DNA of 5,705 bases, from contig CAMWQH010000045.1 of the NCBI GenBank assembly GCA_947176435.1, positions 1-5,705 of the forward strand. The letters run 5' to 3'. Below, piece after piece: positions 1 through 5,705 of this stretch. Numbering within the stretch: the stretch's first letter is position 1; the number at the start of each line of letters is the position of its first letter. The notes beneath the pieces were generated by a model. It was not told where the DNA came from. It worked only from the letters and a program-made list of their open reading frames with translations, and searched no databases. Source of the stretch: an uncultured Mycoplasmataceae bacterium (GTDB lineage Bacteria; Bacillota_I; Bacilli_A; Mycoplasmatales; Mycoplasmoidaceae). The position numbers and the translations under genes were made by a program.

Positions 1-564
1 TTTAATAGATTTGATAGAAAATTAATTCACCTAAATATTGCTATTGAATTAAATGATAAAAAAGAAATTTCACTTAAAGATTTTCTTAATAAAAACAAAG
101 AAAAAAAGAATTTGTTATTTTTAATGATTGATAGTATTGAAGATCCACAAAACTTTGGTGCAATATTACGAACAGCTGAAGGTTTTGGAGTAGATGGTGT
201 TATATATAAGAAAAACAACCAAGTTCAGCCAAATGAGTTAGTGGCTAAGACAAGCATGGGTGCTGTTAATACTTTAAATTTATTTAAAGTAACTAATTTA
301 GTTAATGAGATTAATTTGCTTAAAGAACATGGTTTTTGGATTTACTCATCTTGTTTAAATGATAAGTCACAAGATTATTCAAAAGTTAAGTATGATAACA
401 AGTCTGTTATTGTTGTTGGAAACGAAAATTCTGGTATTAGTCCAATAGTAATAAAAAATTCTGATTTTTTGATTAAAATCAGAATGTTTGGGAATGTCCA
501 ATCTTTTAATGTTTCAGTTTCAACTGGAATTCTATTGAGCGAAGTAAGAAAACAAATTAATTAA
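1..564 (+). CDS. rlmB: RlmB/TrmH-family 23S rRNA (guanosine-2'-O)-methyltransferase, 5' partial
   Basis: This is a SpoU/TrmH-type SPOUT methyltransferase, which transfers a methyl group from S-adenosylmethionine to a ribose 2'-OH; RlmB modifies a guanosine in the 23S rRNA peptidyl-transferase region. The frame is open from base 1 and gives 187 residues, so the start and part of the N-terminal RNA-binding domain lie outside the window. Numbering from the edge, residues 1-20 resemble the end of the substrate-binding domain. SPOUT motif 1 is DSIEDPQNFGAILRTA (44-59), with the conserved Asn51 and the likely catalytic Arg57. Motif 2 is VVGNENSG (138-145). Motif 3 is around NVQSFNVSVSTG (166-177), forming the knotted AdoMet site. 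The catalytic domain looks intact. Its only Trp codon is TGG, unlike all the genes that follow. It converges on ilvA and overlaps it by 8 bp. In Firmicutes and mollicutes this gene often follows cysS, which may lie upstream. A tRNA-directed TrmH relative is the main alternative. Confidence 0.88.
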   Translation, partial: FNRFDRKLIHLNIAIELNDKKEISLKDFLNKNKEKKNLLFLMIDSIEDPQNFGAILRTAEGFGVDGVIYKKNNQVQPNELVAKTSMGAVNTLNLFKVTNLVNEINLLKEHGFWIYSSCLNDKSQDYSKVKYDNKSVIVVGNENSGISPIVIKNSDFLIKIRMFGNVQSFNVSVSTGILLSEVRKQIN

Positions 565-1759
565 ATTTATAAATTTTACCAAATTTAGTTTTACAAGCTT
601 TGTTTGGGAAATACGCTTTTAATACTAAAGGTTTTTTTATTGGCATACATTTTGCACATGCGGCACATCCACATGGGAAGTAAATTTTAGCATCACATTT
701 TTTAGCAACGTCCATTAATTTTTTTGCTTCTTTAGAGTTATTAAATTTAATATGGAATACACCTTTTCTACCTTGACCTTCTAAGGCACATTCAGTAACA
801 GAAGTTAATTTATCTGGGTCAATGTTACCACCAGAAATGATGATACCAACTTTCTTTCCTTTAACATTAACTTTTTTAGCAAGGATTGCAGCCATACCAC
901 AAGCACCAGCACCTTCAGATACAATCTTACCTTTTTCTTGTAAGAAAGCAATTGCATTAGCAATTTCGTCTTCAGTAACTGTAACCATATCATCAACTAA
1001 GTCTTTAACAACAGAGTATGTAATCTTACCTGGCATTTTAACAGCCATACCATCTGCTAATGTAGGAATACCTGCTGATTCACCATGAAGTTTCTTTGTT
1101 TTTCATGAGTTAACCATTGCTGGGAAGTTCTTAGCTTGAACACCAATAATTTTTACTTTAGGGTTGATTTGTTTAATAGCAGAAGCAACACCAGCAATTA
1201 AACCGCCACCACCAATTTGAACAATTACCATATCTAAGTTAGGAACTTGTTGCATCATTTCTAAACCAATTGTAGCTTGTCCTGCAATTACATCTTCTGA
1301 ATCAAACGGAGGAACAAAAGTATAGTTTAATGCTTTAGCTTGTTGTTGAGCATATTCATTACATTCATCAAATGTATCACATTTGTCAGCAACAACTGTA
1401 CCGCCAAATCCTTTAGTAGCATTGATTTTTGCCATTGGAGCTGATTTTGGCATTACGATAATTGATTTAATACCAGCTTTAGTTGCAGAGTAAGCAACAC
1501 CTTGTGCGTGATTTCCTGCAGAAGCAGTAATAACACCTTTAACTTTTTTCTTATCCAAGTTAAGAATTGCATTTAATGCTCCACGAATCTTGAAAGATTT
1601 AACAATATTCATATTTTCAAGTTTCATGTAAATTTGAGATCCAGTTAAGTTTGATGCATATCATTCAAACACACATGGAGTAGGAGCAAGAATTTTGCTC
1701 ATTTTTTGAGATGACTTTTTAATTCTGTCAAGTGAAATTAAATACTTATTTTTTTTCAT
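557..1759 (-). CDS. ilvA: Threonine ammonia-lyase (threonine/serine deaminase) with atypical Cys-rich C-terminal domain
   Basis: This is a fold-type II PLP enzyme converting L-threonine to 2-oxobutanoate plus ammonia (serine to pyruvate in many relatives) in the cytoplasm. The 400-residue frame needs two TGA codons read as Trp (W33, W219). Visible motifs are the PLP lysine in SFKIRGA (Lys57), the active-site loop SAGNHAQG (80-87), PPFDSEDVIAGQ (150-161), the phosphate-cradling GGGGLIAG (183-190), EGAGA (282-286) and ISGGN (308-312). The catalytic domain is complete. The length suits the medium ACT-domain form, but the last ~70 residues lack the usual D-x-PG-x-L ACT signature and carry CxCxxCxxC at 363-371 (Cys363, 365, 368, 371), plus Cys355 and Cys389. 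The start at 1759 is supported by a strong Shine-Dalgarno 8 nt upstream and by a family-like N-terminus. Mollicutes generally lack isoleucine synthesis, so a catabolic role, like TdcB, is inferred: 2-oxoacid could feed acyl-phosphate and ATP formation. It is divergent from the carrier gene. Confidence 0.93.
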
Positions 1760-1767
1760 TATTTTTG

Positions 1768-1774
1768 CCTTTCT
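1768..1774 (-). promoter_or_regulatory. Shine-Dalgarno sequence of ilvA
   Basis: On the minus strand the sequence AGAAAGG lies 8 nt before the ilvA ATG. It matches seven bases of AGAAAGGAGG, the complement of the usual 16S rRNA 3' end. It fixes the ilvA start at 1759 and is the only clear ribosome binding site in the window. Confidence 0.8.
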
Positions 1775-1777
1775 TAT

Positions 1778-1805
1778 TTTATTTTAATATCAATATTAAA
1801 ATAAA
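1778..1805. repeat. 28-bp inverted repeat between divergent ilvA and carrier genes
   Basis: Two perfectly complementary 13-bp arms, TTTATTTTAATAT (1778-1790) and ATATTAAAATAAA (1793-1805), flank a 2-bp CA centre. The repeat overlaps the likely ilvA promoter and lies about 44 bp upstream of the carrier's -10 box. It could be an operator for a dimeric regulator. Both arms are purely A and T, so chance in AT-rich spacer DNA remains a real alternative. Confidence 0.45.
1784..1792 (-). promoter_or_regulatory. Possible extended -10 element of ilvA promoter
   Basis: The minus strand reads TGaTATTAA here, an extended -10 (TGn) with a 4/6 match to TATAAT. It would start transcription near 1777, just ahead of the Shine-Dalgarno. 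An alternative -10, TAAAAT at 1781-1786, is equally close. No convincing -35 is visible. In DNA this AT-rich such matches are common, so the call is tentative. The TG corresponds to the central CA of the inverted repeat described separately. Confidence 0.35.
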
Positions 1806-1848
1806 TAGAAAAATATTAAAAAATGATTTAATATTTAAATATTTTGTT

Positions 1849-1854
1849 TATACT
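1849..1854 (+). promoter_or_regulatory. -10 box of the YfcC-family carrier gene
   Basis: TATACT (5/6 match to TATAAT) lies 9 nt upstream of the ATG at 1864. Transcription would begin around 1861, leaving almost no 5' leader. No -35 stands out, which is common in mollicute promoters. The position fits the pattern of the two other plus-strand promoters in the window. Confidence 0.55.
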
Positions 1855-1863
1855 AAATATGAA

Positions 1864-3441
1864 ATGTTTAGTAAAAAAAGTAAAGATAAAAAAGAATTGA
1901 AGAAAAAACGAAAAATTTATAGTCCTTCTATATTTGCGATTTTGTTTTCTTTGTTATTTCTTGTAATTGTAGCAAGTTGAATAATATATTGAGCTACTGG
2001 TTCTAATCCTTCTGGTCAATTTCACCCAGCTGGATTGCTAGAATTGTTTACAGCTCCAATTCAGGGATTTATTTCTTGTGCTGAATTAATAATCTTCTTG
2101 TTCTTAATGTCGGCATTCCTAAAAGTTGTTAATCAATCAAAAGCTTTGGATGCCGGGATTGGTGCTATTTTCCTAAAACTAAAAGGAAAAGAAACAATGT
2201 TAATCATTATTTTGTTTCTTGTATTTATGCTTTGTGGTACTACATTCGGTATGTGTGAAGCAACAATTCCTTTCTACTTCTTGTTGATTCCCATACTATT
2301 AGCTGCTGGATTTGACTCATATACAGCATTCCTAGTTATTTGTTTTGGTGCTGGTATTGGATGTTTAGCATCAACAATTAACCCAATATTAATTGATAAT
2401 GCTTTTAATGCTGCTAATCAAGGTATTATTTCTATTTACCCTGAAATTACAGAAATGTTATCTTCAACTGGTATTATTTGACGTATTGTTTCGTTAATAG
2501 TGTTAGCAACATTTGTTATTAGCTATATTATTTGATACACAAAAAGAATTAAAAAAGATCCAACTAAATCTATTGTTTATGATAAGAGAGACAAGCATTT
2601 AGAAAGTTTCTCATTTGACGCTAATGCTATTCCACCATTAACAAGAAAAAGAAAAGTTGTTTTAATTTGCTTCTGTTTGACATTTGTGTTATTAATTGTT
2701 GGTGCTATTCCATGAGATACAATGACAGGTATGAATGGATTTGAGTTATTAGGAAGTGTTTTAGCTCAATACTTCCCATACATTGCAGGTCAATCATATG
2801 ATCCCATTACTCACCAAATAACTTCTAACATTACTCCAATTGGTACTTGATCAGTATTTGAAATGGCTTTCTTGTTTTTTGCCGCAACTTTCTTTATTGC
2901 AATTATTAATTGACAAGGTGAAAAGAAATTTGGCAATACGGTTGTTGAAGGAGCGCAAGAATTCGTAGGTGTTGCATTAATTGTTGCTATTGCAAACGGA
3001 TTTAGTATCTTATTAACTGAAACTGGTATTCAATCAGTATTAATTGAAGCAGTTAAGAACACTGCTACTTCATTACCACCTGCTGCGTTTGCAATTGTGT
3101 TATTTGTCTTGTTCTTTATAATTTCAATTTTCATTCCTTCAATGTCTGGATTTGCGCGTAGTGTATTCCCTACAATTGGTCCTGCGTTAACCGGAGGAAC
3201 TGCTGCGGTTAATGGGACTGGAATGACTGTTTCTGGATCAATCTTAGGATTCTCAATGGCAAATGGTTTAGTTAACTTAACAATGCCTACTGCTGGTCCA
3301 TTTGTAATTTGTTTGCAAATTTGTGATATTCCGTTATCAAGATATTACAAATCTTCTTGATTCTTAATTGGCGGTATAGTTGTATTGTGTATCACATTAT
3401 TAATGATTGGTACAGTATTACCTGGAAGCACAATATTCTAA
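1864..3441 (+). CDS. YfcC-family (DcuC-like) membrane carrier, probable amino-acid transporter or antiporter
   Basis: This is a 525-residue polytopic inner-membrane protein of the YfcC/DcuC superfamily, whose members include C4-dicarboxylate carriers and arginine/ornithine antiporters. The frame contains eight TGA codons read as Trp (W39, 43, 206, 224, 284, 329, 350, 499). A very basic N-terminus (residues 3-17, mostly Lys) precedes about 11-12 hydrophobic segments in two halves. These are separated by a charged loop at about 226-263, and a polar loop at about 305-330 probably faces outward. Family landmarks are LFTAPIQGF (61-69), LDAGIGA (95-101), CGTTFGM (124-130), GAGIGCLASTINP (162-174), IPSMSG (424-429) and NLTMPTAGP (471-479). 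The ATG at 1864 is chosen because the basic residues then lead directly into the first membrane segment. An upstream in-frame GTG at 1732 would lie inside ilvA and upstream of the -10 box. Substrate is not readable from sequence; pairing with ilvA suggests threonine or serine, while mollicute relatives are often called arginine/ornithine exchangers. Confidence 0.88.
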
Positions 3442-3456
3442 TTTGTAACAACAAAT
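3441..3456 (+). terminator. Weak hairpin after the carrier gene
   Basis: ATTTGT (3441-3446) and ACAAAT (3451-3456) form a 6-bp stem with a 4-nt AACA loop, beginning on the last base of the carrier stop codon. The T run at 3471-3485 begins 14 nt further on, rather than directly after the stem, so this is a poor intrinsic terminator. The T run may nevertheless assist release. Some read-through into the lipoprotein gene is possible. Confidence 0.35.
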
Positions 3457-3470
3457 CTCACATTTAATTG

Positions 3471-3485
3471 TTTTTTTTTTTTTTT
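3471..3485 (+). repeat. Homopolymeric T15 tract in the lipoprotein promoter
   Basis: There are fifteen consecutive T residues, bounded by G at 3470 and A at 3486. The tract sits two bases upstream of a perfect TATAAT, so it occupies almost the whole -35/-10 spacer of the lipoprotein gene. Runs of this length are prone to slipped-strand change. In Mycoplasma hyorhinis vlp genes, a comparable homopolymer in the promoter spacer switches surface lipoproteins on and off by altering spacer length. Confidence 0.9.
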
Positions 3486-3487
3486 AA

Positions 3488-3493
3488 TATAAT
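3488..3493 (+). promoter_or_regulatory. -10 box of the lipoprotein gene
   Basis: A perfect TATAAT lies 8 nt before the ATG at 3502. Transcription would start at about 3500, so the mRNA would be essentially leaderless. The best -35-like hexamer is TTAATT at 3464-3469 (3/6 match to TTGACA, 18-bp spacing), which is weak. The T15 tract fills the spacer. Confidence 0.65.
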
Positions 3494-3501
3494 GGTTAAT
3501 T

Positions 3502-4245
3502 ATGAATAGAAAATTTTTTAAAACTTTTATTTTATCACCGCCAGGGATATTTGGATGTGTTACTGCTTGTGCGACTAGTTCGTCATGTTCATGTTCTTCA
3601 CAAAATTCATCAATTCCAGATCCAAGACCAACAAAATATAACCCATTACCATATCAAGGAACTGAAAATGTTTTCAATGTAGACTCAGATGGGCAATGTT
3701 TAGGATTTATTGATGGATTTGATAAAGATGATTCAAAGTATAAAAATTATGACACAATGTATATACCTAATACAATAAAATCTTTTAAAAATAACGTATT
3801 CCAAAATATGATACCATCTTCAGTTAAAAATATTATTTTTGAAGATAATTCTGAAGTTACAAAAATACCAGATTGTGCATTCTATAATACTTCTGGTATT
3901 CCATCATTAGAGTATGTAGAGATTCCAGAAAAAGTTACTTCTGTAAATTACTATAGTTTTTGAATGAATGATGGAAATGCTACAATTTATTTTAAAAATC
4001 CTATTAATTGTACTTTGGGTGAAGCTTGAGGAGGATGAAAATTCTTTGATAATTCGAAATTATATTTCAAAAATTTTATTCAATTACCAACTTGAAAAGT
4101 GCATGAATCAATTTATATGTATGGTTCTGCACATGTATATACAATGGGGTTAAATTCTGAACAAATAGAAAAATTCAAAAATTGATTTAAAGAGGTATTT
4201 CCGGTTAAAGAAGGTCAAGATTTTAATGACATTCAATGAAATTAA
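3502..4245 (+). CDS. Putative surface lipoprotein with BspA-like leucine-rich repeats (LRR_5)
   Basis: The frame gives 247 residues with six TGA codons read as Trp (W154, 176, 179, 198, 228, 246). The N-terminus has basic residues (Arg3, Lys4, Lys7), a short hydrophobic stretch and two candidate lipoboxes, IFGC (Cys19) and VTAC (Cys23), followed by a Ser/Cys-rich linker with Cys29 and Cys31. The protein is probably anchored by a lipid-modified Cys and exposed on the cell surface. Residues about 84-183 carry three to four degenerate repeats of the BspA/TpLRR type: MYIPNTIKSFKNNVFQN (86-102), VKNIIFEDNSEVTKIPDCAF (108-127), LEYVEIPEKVTSVNYYSF (136-153), then TIYFKNP. Such domains mediate adhesion in other bacteria and protists; that role here is inferred. 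The C-terminal 60 residues are unrecognised, with an amphipathic stretch near 218-234. The start is supported by the -10 box 8 nt upstream. There is no Shine-Dalgarno, and a terminator closes the gene as a single unit. Confidence 0.82.
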
Positions 4246-4256
4246 CTAATTAGATT

Positions 4257-4282
4257 AACACACCAAACATGGTGTGTTTTTT
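4257..4282 (+). terminator. Intrinsic terminator after the lipoprotein gene
   Basis: AACACACC (4257-4264) pairs perfectly with GGTGTGTT (4271-4278) around a 6-nt loop (AAACAT), followed by further T residues to 4282. The stem holds most of the GC in this spacer, and the T run is immediate. It begins 12 nt after the lipoprotein stop codon and ends 3 nt before the mnmG -10 box. Confidence 0.85.
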
Positions 4283-4285
4283 ATT

Positions 4286-4291
4286 TATAAT
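4286..4291 (+). promoter_or_regulatory. -10 box of mnmG
   Basis: A perfect TATAAT lies 10 nt before the ATG at 4302. The predicted start of transcription, near 4298, leaves a leader of only a few nucleotides. Any -35 would fall inside the terminator hairpin, and none is recognisable there. This separates mnmG transcription from the lipoprotein gene. Confidence 0.6.
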
Positions 4292-4301
4292 AATTTTTAT
4301 T

Positions 4302-5705
4302 ATGATTAACAATTTTGATGTAATTGTTGTAGGAGCAGGACATGCCGGTGTAGAAGCAGCGTTTGCTTGTGCAAATTTAGGATATAAAACAGCTATTGCG
4401 ACTTTATCAAAAGATTCAGTAGCTGAAGCACCGTGTAATCCATCAATTGGTGGGCCTGCTAAAGGAATAGTAACTAGAGAAATTGATGCATTAGGTGGTA
4501 TGCAAGGTATTGCTACTGATGCCAACCAACTACAAATGAAATTATTAAATAGTTCAAAAGGTGCTGGTGTATGAGCATTAAGGGCTCAAATTGATAAATT
4601 AAAATATCATAAGTGATTTTTAAAACAAATTGCACAGCACAAAAAATTAACTTTATTAGAGACTGAAATTTGTGAATTAATTATTAAAAATAAAAAAGTT
4701 GTAGGAATTGTAACTCCTACAAAAAAATATTCATGTAAAAAAGTTATCATTACTACTGGTACATATATGAAAGCGATTACCCATATGGGTAATATTAAAA
4801 AAGAAGAAGGCCCATCAAACCACAAAAGAAGTGAGACACTTTCGACACAATTAAAGAAATTAGGTTTTAAAATAATTAGATTAAAAACCGGAACCCCACC
4901 AAGAATATATAAAAATTCTATAGATTATGATGAAATGACAATTGAATTAGGTACAAATGAAAAGTTATCATTTTCGCACTTCAATCAAAAATTTATTCCA
5001 CTTAAAAAACAACAAGTATGTTATTTAACATACACAAACGGTAAAACTCATGAAATTATTAAAAAGAATATTAACAAATCAGCGATGTATTCTGGACAAA
5101 TTTCTGGTGTTGGACCTAGATATTGTCCAAGCATTGAAGACAAAATAGTTCGTTTTGCAAATAAACCTAGACACCAAGTTTTTATTGAACCAGAATCTCT
5201 AGAAATGGATACAATGTATCTTCAAGGTCTTTCAACTTCTTTGCCAAAAGATGTTCAAGAAAAATTTGTTCATTCTATTGTGGGACTAAAACATGCAAAG
5301 TTTAAAAAATATGCATATGCTATAGAATACGATGCAATAGATGCAAGAGATCTTTGACCATCATTAGAATCTAAATTAATTAAAGGATTGTATTTTGCAG
5401 GTCAAGTTAATGGAACCTCAGGATATGAAGAAGCAGCGTGTCAAGGTTTAATGGCCGGAATTAATGCGATTAATTCTATAAAAGGTAAGAAACCATTAAT
5501 CCTTAAACGTAATGAAGCATATATCGGAGTTTTAATTGATGATATTGTTACTAAAGGAGTAAATGACCCTTATAGATTATTAACAAGTCGTGCTGAATAT
5601 AGATTACTTCTTAGAAATGATAATGCAGATGATCGCCTTATTAAATATGGATATAAAGCAGGTTTAGTAAAAAAACAAAATTATGATAAGTACTTAGAAC
5701 AAGAC
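4302..5705 (+). CDS. mnmG: tRNA uridine-5-carboxymethylaminomethyl(34) synthesis enzyme MnmG, 3' partial
   Basis: MnmG (GidA) is an FAD enzyme. With the GTPase MnmE it installs carboxymethylaminomethyl at U34 of tRNAs reading NNA/NNG codons, using NADH and methylene-tetrahydrofolate. The window holds 468 of roughly 620 residues; the C-terminal helical, MnmE-binding part is cut off. Seen are the FAD Rossmann motif [10 protein letters not shown] (7-16), [11 protein letters not shown] (45-55) with catalytic-type Cys45, REIDALGG (59-66), RLKTGTPPR (193-201), [11 protein letters not shown] with the second conserved Cys275, AIEYD, and the family signature [16 protein letters not shown] (367-382), then [14 protein letters not shown] and [16 protein letters not shown]. 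Three TGA codons encode Trp (W91, 105, 352). The ATG at 4302 gives the standard short N-terminus before the FAD strand. An in-frame ATG at 4269 lies in the terminator hairpin and upstream of the -10 box, so it is unlikely to be used. No Shine-Dalgarno is present. The enzyme appears functional as far as it is visible. Confidence 0.97.

Noticed and set aside
563..576. Perfect 14-bp palindrome AAATTTATAAATTT near the rlmB/ilvA junction as a bidirectional terminator
   Set aside because: It is composed only of A and T with no loop as a hairpin, has no following T run of note on either strand, and is readily expected by chance here.
557..1048. ilvA appearing as two separate minus-strand pieces (557-1048 and 1103-1627)
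   Set aside because: They are in the same frame and joined through a TGA that encodes Trp219. The protein motifs continue without a break, so this is one intact gene and not a pseudogene.
822..1088. Plus-strand open frame antisense to ilvA, and similar minus-strand frames under rlmB and mnmG (27-218, 4250-4525, 4607-4825)
   Set aside because: They are antisense shadows of conserved genes, with no domain similarity, start signals or family-like composition.
1749..1756. A8 run directly after the ilvA start codon (T8 on the plus strand) as a phase-variation tract
   Set aside because: A-rich second to fourth codons are common in AT-rich genomes, and a cytoplasmic enzyme is an unlikely target for switching. 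Eight bases is short compared with the T15 tract at 3471.
1732..1863. Upstream GTG at 1732 as the start of the carrier gene
   Set aside because: It lies inside the divergent ilvA coding region and upstream of the -10 box, and it would add a low-complexity Phe/Asn/Ile-rich extension not expected for the family. The ATG at 1864 is better.
4269..4301. ATG at 4269 as the mnmG start
   Set aside because: It is in frame but lies in the loop of the upstream terminator and before the TATAAT box. MnmG proteins normally start just a few residues before the FAD strand, as the ATG at 4302 does.

Overview
This window comes from a mollicute (Mycoplasma-type) genome that reads UGA as tryptophan. The DNA is very AT-rich. 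Every gene after the first runs smoothly only if in-frame TGA is read as Trp: I count 19 in-frame TGA codons at plausible Trp positions and a single TGG, which is in rlmB. The genes recognised do not fix the species. A BspA-type leucine-rich-repeat lipoprotein next to an amino-acid carrier and a threonine deaminase would suit a host-associated Mycoplasma, Mycoplasmopsis or Malacoplasma-like species, but that is inference.

Layout, left to right. (1) 1-564 (+): the 3' part of an RlmB/TrmH-family SPOUT rRNA 2'-O-methyltransferase; its start lies off the left edge. (2) 557-1759 (-): a complete 400-residue threonine ammonia-lyase (IlvA/TdcB type), converging on rlmB with an 8-bp overlap of the coding ends. 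It carries an odd cysteine-rich, shortened C-terminal domain. (3) 1760-1863: a 104-bp divergent promoter region containing a 28-bp AT-rich inverted repeat. (4) 1864-3441 (+): a complete 525-residue YfcC/DcuC-type membrane carrier. (5) 3442-3501: a short spacer with a weak hairpin and a run of 15 T just before a perfect TATAAT box. (6) 3502-4245 (+): a complete 247-residue cysteine-rich lipoprotein with BspA-like (LRR_5) repeats. (7) 4257-4282: a good intrinsic terminator. (8) 4302-5705 (+): the first 468 residues of MnmG (GidA), running off the right edge.

How the parts may work together. Genes 1 and 8 are housekeeping RNA modification: 23S rRNA ribose methylation, and cmnm5U34 of tRNA with MnmE. 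Between them lies a small accessory block. The divergent deaminase and carrier could form an amino-acid uptake and catabolism pair (threonine or serine in, 2-oxoacid plus ammonia out), although the carrier could equally be an arginine/ornithine-type antiporter. The surface lipoprotein has the hallmarks of a phase-variable gene, because its homopolymeric T tract fills the promoter spacer. The three plus-strand genes whose starts are visible all begin 8-10 nt after a -10-like box and lack a Shine-Dalgarno sequence, so they look leaderless. ilvA instead has a clear Shine-Dalgarno. I saw no CRISPR array, tRNA, rRNA or insertion sequence.
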